Positions 6,621 to 14,780 of a stretch of DNA of 21,826 bases are shown one piece after another. Source of the stretch: Candidatus Zixiibacteriota bacterium (GTDB taxonomy: Bacteria > Zixibacteria > MSB-5A5 > GN15 > FEB-12); contig JAUXBO010000006.1 of NCBI GenBank assembly GCA_030619345.1, forward strand, positions 1 to 21,826, in the 5' to 3' direction. Each line of letters opens with the position of its first letter. The first letter of the stretch is position 1. Both the position numbers and the translations under genes were made by a program. The notes beneath the pieces are model-generated. The model was not told where the DNA came from. It did not search any database and saw only the letters and a program-made list of their open reading frames with translations.

Positions 6621-8003
6621 ATGAACGGACTCTTTGCTCAGGTGATTGAGTCTATCTTGGCAAAGGGCTCGGTTTACGAAGTTGGCGGTGCCGTAAGGGA
6701 CCAGTTCCTTAACCGGCGGCAAGTCATCAAAGATCACGATTATTTGGTAACAGGAATACCGTACGACGATCTGACTCGCATTCTCCGTAAACATGGAAAA
6801 GCCGATCTGGTCGGTAAGAGTTTTGGTGTGATTAAGTTCACGCAGTTTAGTGGAGAGAACTCAGTCACATTTGATATTTCACTGCCGCGCCGTGAATATT
6901 CGACCGGTACCGGGCACCGGGAGTTCGAAGTAGATTATGATCCGGAGATTACGGTCGAAGATGACCTTGCTCGACGGGACTTTACCATTAACGCCCTGGC
7001 CTTTGAGTTGGGTGAGCAGAAACTGATTGATCCTCTTGGCGGAAAAAAAGATATAGAAAACGGATTGATTCGGATCGTCTATCCTGAGTCATTCAATGAT
7101 GATCCTCTGCGGATGATGCGCGCCATACAATTTGCCGCTCGGTTCACGATGGAGATCGAACCGGAAACCTATCAGGCCATCTGCGACAACGCCCAACTTG
7201 TTGAAACTGTATCCCCCGAACGAATTTCAGAAGAACTCAATAAATTGTTGGAGCTGTCGGAAAATCCATCGATAGGATTCAAGCTCATGCGGGAAACAGG
7301 TCTTCTAAAATATGTATTGCCGGAATTGGAAGAGTGTGCTGGTGTAGAGCAACCCGGCGGATATCATAAGTATGATGTCTTTGAACACACGATGCAGATA
7401 ATTGATGCTGTTCCAGCACGACTGAGACTTCGTCTCGCGGCACTCTTCCATGATATAAATAAACCGCAGGCCAAGAGAATTGTCGAGGGAGGCGCGACAT
7501 TTTATGGTCACGAGAACCAGGGTGCCCGCACCGGAGCTAGTGTTATGCGAAGGCTGCGTTACTCCAACGAGTTGATCGAACAGGTCGCCACTCTCGTAGA
7601 CCGTCATATGTTTACCACCGAGGTGTCCGATAAGGGGATGCGGCGGCTGATGCGTCGCGTAAGTATCGAATTGATCTTTGATTTGCTCGACCTGCGAAGA
7701 GCCGATGTTGTGGCTCAGGGTATGGGTGGAACAACGGAGGATGTTGACGAATTTGAACAGCGTATACGGGATGAAATTGAGAAAAAGCCACCGTTGGGTC
7801 TCGGTGATCTGGCCATTGATGGATTACGGATTATGGAACTCTTTTCCATTCAGCCCGGACCTGAGATTGGAAAGATTTTAGATTTCCTCATGGAGCGTGT
7901 TCTTGATGACCCGGACAACAACACTGCTTCAAAACTGGAGTCACTGGCAAAAGAATTTTGTGAAACAGATTCTCATAAAGGAATAACCGATGAAGATTCA
8001 TGA
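6621..8003 (+). CDS. CCA-adding-type tRNA nucleotidyltransferase with HD domain
   Basis: This 460-residue protein belongs to the class II CCA tRNA nucleotidyltransferase/poly(A) polymerase family, which builds or repairs the tRNA 3' CCA end. The catalytic head has GGAVRD at 22-27, the metal-binding DHD at 38-40, the RRDFTINALAF motif near 118-128 and DPLRMMRAIQFAARF starting at 161. A C-terminal HD-type phosphohydrolase domain follows, with H256, H277-D278 (ALFHDINKP) and H297 in FYGHENQG, as in E. coli-type bifunctional enzymes. CCA adding versus A-adding only cannot be settled by eye. The ATG at 6621 is chosen for the standard N-terminus; an in-frame GTG at 6588 would overlap arcC. The 3' end overlaps the sucC start by 14 bases, which points to a common transcript. 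Confidence 0.92.
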   Translation: MNGLFAQVIESILAKGSVYEVGGAVRDQFLNRRQVIKDHDYLVTGIPYDDLTRILRKHGKADLVGKSFGVIKFTQFSGENSVTFDISLPRREYSTGTGHREFEVDYDPEITVEDDLARRDFTINALAFELGEQKLIDPLGGKKDIENGLIRIVYPESFNDDPLRMMRAIQFAARFTMEIEPETYQAICDNAQLVETVSPERISEELNKLLELSENPSIGFKLMRETGLLKYVLPELEECAGVEQPGGYHKYDVFEHTMQIIDAVPARLRLRLAALFHDINKPQAKRIVEGGATFYGHENQGARTGASVMRRLRYSNELIEQVATLVDRHMFTTEVSDKGMRRLMRRVSIELIFDLLDLRRADVVAQGMGGTTEDVDEFEQRIRDEIEKKPPLGLGDLAIDGLRIMELFSIQPGPEIGKILDFLMERVLDDPDNNTASKLESLAKEFCETDSHKGITDEDS

Positions 8004-9129
8004 GTACCAGGCCAAGGAGGTTTTTGCTGAAGCCGGTATCCGCGTGCCTAAAGGTGAAATGGTCACGACTCCTAACCGGGCCGAAGAGTTGGCCAGAGAG
8101 TACAATGCACCGGTGATGGTTAAGGCTCAGGTTCATGTAGGCGGACGTGGAAAAGCTGGCGGAGTCAAGTACGCCGAGACTCCGGAAGCAGCTCGTGTGC
8201 TTGCCACCCAGATATTGGGAATGGATATTAAGGGTCTGGAAGTCAAAAGAATCCTGGTCACGGTGGCTGAAGATATAATTACCGAGTCATACCTGGGCAT
8301 AATTCTGGATCGGGTGTCAAAGCGACCGGTCATTATGGTCTCGCCCGCCGGCGGAGTCGACATTGAAGAAGTTGCCGCTAAGACGCCTGAAAAAATATTC
8401 AAACTGGCCGTCGATCCACAGCTCGGACTTCGGTCGTATCAGGCTCGCAACCTTGCCTACAAACTATATCGTGATCCGCTTCAGGTTCGGAAAGCAACTG
8501 ACATTATCTTGAAGCTGTATGATGTGTTTTGGAAGGTCGACGCGTCTCTAGTCGAAATCAATCCGCTCATCACCAATACCTCCGGCGATGTTATCGCTAT
8601 TGACGGCAAGATAAACATTGATGATAATGCATTGTACAGGCAAAAAAATATCGAACAGATGCGAGATATTGATTCTGAGGAACCCTCGGAAGTAGAGGCA
8701 CGCGAAGGTGACCTCTCATTTGTGAAACTCGACGGAAACATCGGCTGCATTGTAAATGGTGCCGGACTTGCTATGGCAACTATGGATCTGGTCAAGCGTT
8801 ATGGCGGCGAACCGGCCAACTTCCTTGACATCGGCGGGTCTTCCAATCCTCAAAAGGTTGTGACGGCCATGCGGATCATCCTGTCTGATCCCAAGGTCGA
8901 ATCTATCCTGATAAATATTTTTGGCGGAATTACCCGCTGTGACGATGTCGCCAATGGCATCGTTGAGGCCTTCAAGCAACTGGACTTGAAAGTGCCGGTA
9001 GTAGTTCGCCTCACTGGAACCAATGAAGAAAAAGCCAGACAGATTCTCAAAAAGGTCAAGCTTCCTTACGGCGATACGCTCGACGATGTCGTGAAAAAGG
9101 CAATTGAACTTGCAGAGACAACGTCATAA
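7990..9129 (+). CDS. sucC: Succinyl-CoA synthetase beta subunit
   Basis: SucC binds the nucleotide and, with SucD, interconverts succinyl-CoA plus NDP plus phosphate with succinate plus NTP. The 379-residue protein has the ATP-grasp fold: MKIHEYQAKEVFAEAGI at the start, the glycine-rich GGRGKAGGVK at 51-60, LVEINPL in the middle, and the ligase half with FLDIGGSSNPQKV, INIFGGITRCDDVANGIV and RLTGTNEEKA. ADP- versus GDP-specificity cannot be read securely. The ATG at 7990 is preceded by AAAGGA with seven-base spacing and lies inside the end of the upstream tRNA nucleotidyltransferase gene. sucD follows 23 bp later and the 2-oxoglutarate:ferredoxin oxidoreductase genes after that, which supports succinyl-CoA as the substrate. 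Confidence 0.96.
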   Translation: MKIHEYQAKEVFAEAGIRVPKGEMVTTPNRAEELAREYNAPVMVKAQVHVGGRGKAGGVKYAETPEAARVLATQILGMDIKGLEVKRILVTVAEDIITESYLGIILDRVSKRPVIMVSPAGGVDIEEVAAKTPEKIFKLAVDPQLGLRSYQARNLAYKLYRDPLQVRKATDIILKLYDVFWKVDASLVEINPLITNTSGDVIAIDGKINIDDNALYRQKNIEQMRDIDSEEPSEVEAREGDLSFVKLDGNIGCIVNGAGLAMATMDLVKRYGGEPANFLDIGGSSNPQKVVTAMRIILSDPKVESILINIFGGITRCDDVANGIVEAFKQLDLKVPVVVRLTGTNEEKARQILKKVKLPYGDTLDDVVKKAIELAETTS

Positions 9130-9152
9130 CGGAAAGTGAAGAGGATTATATA

Positions 9153-10184
9153 ATGTCTGCTTTTATAAATAAAAAAACTAAGCTCCTGGTTCAGGGGATC
9201 ACCGGCCGTGGTGGTTCTTTTCATGCTGAACAGATGAAGGCCTATGGTACGAACGTGGTAGCCGGTGTTACACCCGGCAAGGGTGGAAGCAAAGTCGCCG
9301 GAATTCCGGTCTTCAACTCTATGGAAGATGCAGTAGCTAAAACAAAAGCTAATACTTCCGTGATTTATGTACCTCCGGTCTTTGCGATCGATGCAATTTA
9401 CGAAGCGGTCGACGCCGGAATAAAACTGGTCATTTGTATCACTGAAGGTCTTCCGGCCAATGACATGATGAAGGTATATCCGTACGTGAAAAATCACGGC
9501 GCACGATTGATCGGTCCGAACTGTCCCGGACTGATTTCACCGGGTGAATCAAAGGTTGGCATTATGCCAGCTTCGATTGTCAAGAAGGGCAACATTGGCG
9601 TTGTCTCGCGCTCTGGTACGCTGACCTACGAGGCAATCTGGGCTCTTACCGAAGCCGGTATGGGGCAGACGACCTGTGTTGGAATTGGTGGTGATCAGGT
9701 TATTGGCACCAACTTTATTGATTGTCTGGAAGCATTTGAAAAAGATCGTTCCACCAAAGGTATCGTAATGATTGGTGAGATTGGCGGCACCGATGAAGAA
9801 GACGCCGCGAAGTATATCAAAAAGTACGTCACCAAGCCGGTGGTCGGTTTCATCGCTGGTCAGGCGGCTCCTCCCGGAAAAAGAATGGGGCACGCCGGTG
9901 CTATCATCTCCGGCGGCAGTGGGCTGGCCATAGACAAGATAGCGGCCCTAAATAAAGTCGGCGTTCCGGTGGCGTTATCGCCGATCGAGATACCGGGACT
10001 GATGAAGGAGCTTCTGTCCGGCGACAAAAAGTCTGTGATAAAAAACAATTTGAAAAAGTCGATTTCGAAAAGAGTAGCTGCCGGTAAGACCAGTCCCGTT
10101 AAGTCAAAAAAAACGACAGCGGTTAGATCAGGTCTAAAAAAAGCAGCCAAGGCGACAAGTAAGACAAGAATTGTAAAGAAATAA
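9153..10184 (+). CDS. sucD: Succinyl-CoA synthetase alpha subunit with lysine-rich C-terminal tail
   Basis: SucD binds CoA in its N-terminal Rossmann domain (LLVQGITGRGGSFHA, 11-25) and carries the phosphohistidine, here H247 in KRMGHAGAIISGGSG. The core ends near residue 290, the full length of E. coli SucD, but the protein continues to 343. The extra 53 residues hold 16 lysines and 3 arginines, with S/T/A/V spacing (for example KKAAKATSKTRIVKK), like histone-H1-type or nucleic-acid-binding tails. I see no frameshift or change in base composition, and the frame ends cleanly at TAA. The tail is probably disordered; its role is unknown and could be binding to RNA, DNA or acidic partners. It is co-transcribed with sucC and probably the kor genes. 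Confidence 0.96.
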   Translation: MSAFINKKTKLLVQGITGRGGSFHAEQMKAYGTNVVAGVTPGKGGSKVAGIPVFNSMEDAVAKTKANTSVIYVPPVFAIDAIYEAVDAGIKLVICITEGLPANDMMKVYPYVKNHGARLIGPNCPGLISPGESKVGIMPASIVKKGNIGVVSRSGTLTYEAIWALTEAGMGQTTCVGIGGDQVIGTNFIDCLEAFEKDRSTKGIVMIGEIGGTDEEDAAKYIKKYVTKPVVGFIAGQAAPPGKRMGHAGAIISGGSGLAIDKIAALNKVGVPVALSPIEIPGLMKELLSGDKKSVIKNNLKKSISKRVAAGKTSPVKSKKTTAVRSGLKKAAKATSKTRIVKK

Positions 10185-10231
10185 ATGAGAATGTTGAACC
10201 GACATAAAGATGTGCCCATCGAGGAAACGTC

Positions 10232-10495
10232 ATGACAGAATCAAAAACGGCCGGAGCGCCTGAAAGCAAACCGGCGAGTAAGTCCAAATATGATTATACC
10301 AACGGCCCCATGCCGCTGGAAATCAATCTGAGTTGGTGCAAGGCATGCAATCTTTGTATCGCCTTGTGTCCCAAACAAGTGTTTGAGCCGGATCGGGATG
10401 GCAAGCCAGTCCAGGTGCGCCCGGACGACTGTACCCAGTGTACAATCTGCTGGGTCCATTGTCCCGACTTTGCCATTACATCGAACTACAAGTAG
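10232..10495 (+). CDS. korD: 2-oxoacid:ferredoxin oxidoreductase delta subunit (2x[4Fe-4S] ferredoxin)
   Basis: The 87-residue protein is a two-cluster ferredoxin-like subunit with C36, C39, C42, C46 (CKACNLCIALCP) and C67, C70, C73, C77 (CTQCTICWVHCP). It relays electrons from the catalytic subunits to an external ferredoxin. Residues 1-24 are a polar, lysine-serine-rich leader with no known domain. The ATG at 10232 is preceded by GAGGAAA. The order delta-alpha-beta-gamma is common in 2-oxoglutarate:ferredoxin oxidoreductase clusters, and its position right after sucCD makes 2-oxoglutarate the likely substrate of the complex. Its stop lies 14 bases before the korA GTG. Confidence 0.9.
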   Translation: MTESKTAGAPESKPASKSKYDYTNGPMPLEINLSWCKACNLCIALCPKQVFEPDRDGKPVQVRPDDCTQCTICWVHCPDFAITSNYK

Positions 10496-10509
10496 GAGAG
10501 AACAGGCAA

Positions 10510-11646
10510 GTGGCAAACAAAAAAAAGAAACTCATGCAGGGTAATATGGCCTGCGTTGAGGGAGCCATCTATTCCGGAATGCAGTTCTTCGCCGGTTATC
10601 CGATAACTCCTTCAACTGAAATCGCCGAGGGATGCTCGAGAGAGTTGCCCAAAATTGGCGGACGCTTTATCCAGATGGAAGATGAGATTGGCTCGATAGC
10701 TGCGGTTATCGGTGCCTCGATAGCCGGAATGAAATCATTCACGGCAACTTCCGGACCGGGTTACTCGTTGATGCAGGAGAACCTTGGGTACGCTTTCATC
10801 ACTGAAACGCCCCTGGTGGTAATAAACGTTCAGCGCGGTGGTCCTTCGACCGGTCTCCCGACCAAAGTATCCCAGTCCGACACGATGCAGGCGAGATGGG
10901 GGCCACACGGAGACTATGCGGCGATTGCCGTGGCACCCTCGACAGTTCAGGAGTGCCATACCGAAACCGTGAGAGCCTTCAACCTTTCAGAACGATTCCG
11001 TACCCCGGTGACAATTCTGCTGGACGAGGTAATCGGTCACAGTCGCGGAGTAATCTCGCTTCCGGAGAAAGGGGAGCTTGAGGTTTATAATCGCGTTAAG
11101 CCGACCGCTTCACCGGAAGAAGTTTTACCGTTCGAAATGACTCCGAATCTGGTTTCTCCTATGGCCGGATACGGTGAAGGATATCGCTTTCATGTGACCG
11201 GTTTGACACACGACGTTCACGGATTTTCGACCAACCGCTCGGATGAGATTTTCCCGAAACTCGATAAACTCCACAATAAGATTCTCAACTATCGCGATGA
11301 AATATCCAAACTTCGAATAGAAAACATGGACGATGCCGAGGTTGCTTTTATATCCTACGGTTCGGTCTCACGAGCTGCACTGCAGGCCACGGCTATCGCA
11401 CGCGAAGCGGGAGTAAAAGTTGGGTGTATTCAATTGTATACTATCTGGCCATTTCCGGAGAAGGAACTTCGCCAGATTTGTGCCAATTGCAGCAAAGTCA
11501 TTGTCGGCGAATTGAACATGGGACAGATTATTCACGAGATTGAGCGGGTCCTCCCCGGCGACATTGAAATTCACGCCAAACAACGCTACGACGGTGAGAT
11601 TATGACCCCGATGCAGTTGCTTGAGAAACTCGAGGAGGTGCTGTAA
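10510..11646 (+). CDS. korA: 2-oxoglutarate:ferredoxin oxidoreductase alpha subunit
   Basis: The alpha subunit carries the pyrimidine-binding part of the thiamine diphosphate enzyme and the second transketolase-like domain. Visible landmarks are GNMACVEGAIYSGMQFFAGYP at the start, with YPITPSTE at 30-37, SGPGYSLMQEN, QRGGPSTGLPTK, and YGSVSRAA of the C-terminal domain. The 378-residue size without a fused gamma domain fits the four-subunit type. I chose the GTG at 10510, which follows AGGAGAG at nine-base distance and gives MANKKKKLMQG; the in-frame ATG at 10534 is an alternative, and the longer frame from 10438 would overlap korD. 2-Oxoglutarate is inferred from neighbouring sucCD, icd and mdh; other 2-oxoacids cannot be excluded. 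The stop overlaps the korB start by one base (TAATG). Confidence 0.93.
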   Translation: MANKKKKLMQGNMACVEGAIYSGMQFFAGYPITPSTEIAEGCSRELPKIGGRFIQMEDEIGSIAAVIGASIAGMKSFTATSGPGYSLMQENLGYAFITETPLVVINVQRGGPSTGLPTKVSQSDTMQARWGPHGDYAAIAVAPSTVQECHTETVRAFNLSERFRTPVTILLDEVIGHSRGVISLPEKGELEVYNRVKPTASPEEVLPFEMTPNLVSPMAGYGEGYRFHVTGLTHDVHGFSTNRSDEIFPKLDKLHNKILNYRDEISKLRIENMDDAEVAFISYGSVSRAALQATAIAREAGVKVGCIQLYTIWPFPEKELRQICANCSKVIVGELNMGQIIHEIERVLPGDIEIHAKQRYDGEIMTPMQLLEKLEEVL

Positions 11647-12491
11647 TGGCCACCGTGACGAAACAAAAATCCGATGTAGTTCTCGATTATCTAAGACCGG
11701 GTAAGAAGTTTCCATCGGTCTGGTGCCCCGGTTGCGGTAACGGAATTGTGATGGGTGCTCTGATAAGAGCCATCGACAAACTTGGTTGGGACCGCGACAA
11801 TATCGCCATGGTCTCCGGAATCGGTTGCTCAAGTCGACTGCCGATCTACCTCGATGTTCATACTCTGCATTCTACTCACGGCCGCGCTCTTCCTTTTGCT
11901 ACCGGTATAAAGTTTGCCAAACCGGGGATGAAAGTAATTGTAGTGACCGGAGACGGCGACGCTCTTGCTATTGGCGGCAATCACTTTATCCACGCCTGTC
12001 GGCGTAATATCGATATTACCGCGATTCTTATTAATAATAATATTTATGGTATGACCGGCGGTCAGGGTTCTCCGACAACGCCGGCAGAAAAAATATCCAC
12101 CACTACGCCGTTCGGTAATGTCGAAAAGCAGTTCGATCCGTGCCAATTGGCGATTGGTGCCGGTGCGAGTTATGTCGCCCGTACGACTGTGTATCATACG
12201 CCACACATGGAAAAAATGCTGTTGGCCGCGTTGGAGCACAAAGGTTTTTCGCTGGTCGAGGCTGTATCCAATTGCCATACCTATTTTGGTCGTCTCAATC
12301 GCCAGGGTGATGCTGTGGCTATGCTCAATCTCTTCAAGGAGAATTCTGTGATGAAGGGCAAGGCTTCGAAGATGACCGATGAAGAACTAAAAGGAAAATG
12401 GGTTCTCGGGACCCTCCATGAACACGAAGCGACTGAATTCTGCGATGAATATCAGAAGTTAGTCGATGCTCAAATGAGTAAGAGAGGCTGA
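11646..12491 (+). CDS. korB: 2-oxoglutarate:ferredoxin oxidoreductase beta subunit
   Basis: The 281-residue beta subunit binds thiamine diphosphate and one [4Fe-4S] cluster. WCPGCGNG gives C27 and C30, GIGCSSR gives C61 and VSNCHTYFG gives C210; the first three are spaced exactly as in archaeal OFOR beta subunits, and C210 is the likely fourth ligand. The TPP-binding motif is GDGDALAIGGNHF (102-114) to INNNIYGMTGGQ (129-140). Together with korA it decarboxylates 2-oxoglutarate and forms succinyl-CoA while reducing ferredoxin, a reaction that can run in reverse in the reductive TCA cycle. It overlaps korA by one base and lies two bases before korC, so the three are translationally linked. Confidence 0.95.
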   Translation: MATVTKQKSDVVLDYLRPGKKFPSVWCPGCGNGIVMGALIRAIDKLGWDRDNIAMVSGIGCSSRLPIYLDVHTLHSTHGRALPFATGIKFAKPGMKVIVVTGDGDALAIGGNHFIHACRRNIDITAILINNNIYGMTGGQGSPTTPAEKISTTTPFGNVEKQFDPCQLAIGAGASYVARTTVYHTPHMEKMLLAALEHKGFSLVEAVSNCHTYFGRLNRQGDAVAMLNLFKENSVMKGKASKMTDEELKGKWVLGTLHEHEATEFCDEYQKLVDAQMSKRG

Positions 12492-12492
12492 T

Positions 12493-13068
12493 ATGGGATA
12501 CAAATTCATCGACAGAATAAAAGTTCCCGAAGATCGATTCGAACTCAGACTCTCCGGTTCAGGAGGGCAGGGGATGATCTTCGCGGCCGTTGTGCTTGGT
12601 GAGGCGATTGGTCTGGCTGAAGGCAAGAATGTTGTCCAGTCTCAGTCTTATGGCCCCGAAGCACGCGGGGGAGCCTCGAAAGCGGATGTTGTCATTTCAG
12701 CCAATGAGATTTTTTATCCCAAGGCAATGAAGTTGGATATGCTGCTGGCCATGACCCAGGAGGCGCTGGATTCTTACTTGAAGGACCTCAAGGAAGACGG
12801 TGTCCTGATCGTCGACACTTCGCTCGTGACCGACATACCGGTGGATAATTACTACGGTCTTGATTTTACCCATTTGGCGAAAAATGAGGTCGGACATATT
12901 ATGGTAGCCAATGTCGTTGCCCTCGGAGCTATTTCCTGTTTTACGGGAATCGTGGGTAAAGAAGTGCTCACCAACGCCGTGCTGAAGCGTGCGCCACGGG
13001 GAACCGAAGACAAAAACCGAAAGGCGATTGACGTTGGTTTCGAGGAAGCCTCGAAATTGAAAAAATAG
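12493..13068 (+). CDS. korC: 2-oxoglutarate:ferredoxin oxidoreductase gamma subunit
   Basis: This 191-residue protein is the gamma subunit, which contributes to CoA and substrate handling in the multi-subunit oxidoreductase. It shows the family start RLSGSGGQGMIFAAVVLGEA (19-38), QSYGPEARGGASKADVV (51-67), and the helix-rich end ALGAISCFTG...AVLKRAPRGTEDKN. Length matches the separate gamma subunits of four-gene clusters. The ATG at 12493 is one base after the korB stop codon, so reinitiation is likely. It closes the kor set; ndk begins about 25 bases downstream. Confidence 0.93.
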   Translation: MGYKFIDRIKVPEDRFELRLSGSGGQGMIFAAVVLGEAIGLAEGKNVVQSQSYGPEARGGASKADVVISANEIFYPKAMKLDMLLAMTQEALDSYLKDLKEDGVLIVDTSLVTDIPVDNYYGLDFTHLAKNEVGHIMVANVVALGAISCFTGIVGKEVLTNAVLKRAPRGTEDKNRKAIDVGFEEASKLKK

Positions 13069-13093
13069 ACGCCCTTAACATATGGGAGATGTT

Positions 13094-13492
13094 TTGAGCA
13101 AGACCCTTTTGATGATTAAGCCGGACGCGACCAAGAGAAATCTGATTGGTCACGTCATATCAAGACTTGAGAAAGCGCGCTACAACGTTGTCGAAATGAA
13201 GATGTTGCAGCTTACCGAAGAACGCGCACGCCAGTTTTATGCTGTCCACGAAGGCAAACCGTTCCTGGATTCTCTCGTGAGTTTTATGACTTCGGGACCG
13301 ATTGTTGCCATAGCGTTGGAGAAAGAGAATGCGGTTGAGGATCTTCGCGCGTTAATAGGTGCCACCGATCCAGGGAAGGCCGCCTGCGGCACGCTTCGTG
13401 ACGAAATCGGCTTGGATATTGAGAAGAACTCGGTCCACGCCTCGGATTCCGATGAAAATGCGGCCATAGAATTCGCCTTTCATTTCGGTTGA
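13094..13492 (+). CDS. ndk: Nucleoside diphosphate kinase
   Basis: Ndk swaps the terminal phosphate between nucleoside di- and triphosphates through a phosphohistidine, here H115 in NSVHASDS. Other family landmarks are LLMIKPDAT near the start, GPIVAIALE, IGATDP and GTLRDE. I choose the TTG at 13094 because GGGAG lies five bases upstream and the product (MSKTLLMIKPDAT, 132 residues) has the usual N-terminus; the ATG at 13082 would add four residues and has no ribosome-binding site. Placed next to sucCD and kor, it can interconvert GTP and ATP made by succinyl-CoA synthetase, an association seen in other genomes. The end, ENAAIEFAFHFG, is normal. Confidence 0.95.
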   Translation: MSKTLLMIKPDATKRNLIGHVISRLEKARYNVVEMKMLQLTEERARQFYAVHEGKPFLDSLVSFMTSGPIVAIALEKENAVEDLRALIGATDPGKAACGTLRDEIGLDIEKNSVHASDSDENAAIEFAFHFG

Positions 13493-13523
13493 GACTGAAC
13501 ACTATGATTAATCGAGGTCGTAA

Positions 13524-14753
13524 ATGAGCATTCGGTTGGCTTACGGCGACACACCGATAACCCTGAGTGTGCCGCGCACGGTGGAACTCCATGAGTATTC
13601 ACCGAGGACAGTTGACCGCCCTTTGAGTTTTGAAGAGTTTAAAGACCTTTTTATGCAATGCGGCGGATCGACAAAATTGTCGGCACCGTCGCTTCTTTTT
13701 GTAATCAATGACGGCCACCGATCCACGCCGACAGCCTTCATTCTGGATTGGCTGGACCGGATTGATTCTACCGTCCTGGACAGAGCGTACTTCCTCATAG
13801 CAACCGGCACCCATGACTCGCCGTCTCGGTTTCATTACGACAGCATTTTTGGAAAGCAGTATGATCGTGTCAAAGCGAGAGTACTTGTACATGATGCCCG
13901 CGACTACGATTCTATGGTCAAGGTTGGCGACGATCCCCTGGGCGGTGATGTCTGGATTGACCGTCGCTTAGTCGACGCTGACAATGTGATTGTGATAAAC
14001 TCCACCGAGCCACACTACTTTGCGGGATTCAGTGGTGGACGCAAGTCGTTTTTCCCCGGCCTAACCGACCTCGCCACGGTCGAACGCAATCACAACCTGG
14101 CTAATTCACTCGACTGTGCGCCCCTGAAGTTGAACGGTAACCCGTTGGCGGAACATCTTGAGAAACTCATCGGGCTAATTGACCTTGATAAAGTTCTTTC
14201 CATTCAGGTAGTCTTCGACGCTGTCGGAAAAATCGTAAAAACCTGTATTGGCGAATTGCATGAATCCTTCCGCAGTGCCACAGCCGTTTCGGAGAGTATC
14301 TATGTCCATGAAATCAATGAGCAGTATGACATCGTGATTTGTGAGATGCTGCCGCCGCTTGACAATAGTCTCTATCAAGCACAAAAGGGGATAGAAAATT
14401 GCCGTGCTGCGGTAAAACAAGGCGGAGCCGCAATAGTTGTCTCGCATTGCGGCGGCGGGGTGGGGTCAAACCACTTCTTCGAATTAGCCGGCCAATGGGA
14501 TGCAGAGAAAAACTGTTCCAGGGATGGTAAGGTTAGATTCGGTTCTCATAAATTGTCACGAATAAACGCATTAGCCCGCGACATGACAGTTGGCATTTGT
14601 TGTGAAGTCGATGCCGACTCTGTTCGTCGGGTGTTTTATACTCCTGTCTCAGATCTGAATGACTTCGTATCGGAAAGGGCGAAGCAAAAAGCAACTGTGC
14701 TGCTGGCGGTCGTCCATGATGCTGGAAATGTAGTTTTGAAAAGACCCATATAA
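13524..14753 (+). CDS. LarA-superfamily nickel-dependent 2-hydroxyacid racemase homologue
   Basis: This 409-residue protein belongs to the LarA family, which uses the nickel-pincer nucleotide cofactor NPN to racemise or epimerise 2-hydroxyacids by hydride transfer. Every catalytic position I recall from Lactiplantibacillus LarA is present: D63 and R66 (NDGHRSTP), H97 (ATGTH), H164 (EPHYFAGFSGG), the NPN-anchoring K174 (GGRKSFFPG), H190 (ERNHN), Q285 and K288 (YQAQKG). From H164 onward the offset is a constant ten residues, so an active enzyme is likely. No larB, larC or larE for NPN synthesis is in the window. The position directly before mdh suggests malate or another TCA-related hydroxyacid rather than lactate as substrate; that is inference from context. 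The ATG at 13524 follows GAGG with six-base spacing. Confidence 0.88.
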   Translation: MSIRLAYGDTPITLSVPRTVELHEYSPRTVDRPLSFEEFKDLFMQCGGSTKLSAPSLLFVINDGHRSTPTAFILDWLDRIDSTVLDRAYFLIATGTHDSPSRFHYDSIFGKQYDRVKARVLVHDARDYDSMVKVGDDPLGGDVWIDRRLVDADNVIVINSTEPHYFAGFSGGRKSFFPGLTDLATVERNHNLANSLDCAPLKLNGNPLAEHLEKLIGLIDLDKVLSIQVVFDAVGKIVKTCIGELHESFRSATAVSESIYVHEINEQYDIVICEMLPPLDNSLYQAQKGIENCRAAVKQGGAAIVVSHCGGGVGSNHFFELAGQWDAEKNCSRDGKVRFGSHKLSRINALARDMTVGICCEVDADSVRRVFYTPVSDLNDFVSERAKQKATVLLAVVHDAGNVVLKRPI

Positions 14754-14780
14754 TATATTACTATCGTAACTGGAGGAAAG

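Noticed and set aside
13082..13093. ATG start for ndk at 13082
   Set aside because: It lacks a ribosome-binding site, while the TTG at 13094 has GGGAG at good spacing and gives the family-typical N-terminus.
14749..14754. TATAAT just before mdh as a promoter
   Set aside because: There is no -35-like element at 16-18 bases upstream, so it is more likely chance AT-richness between co-transcribed genes.
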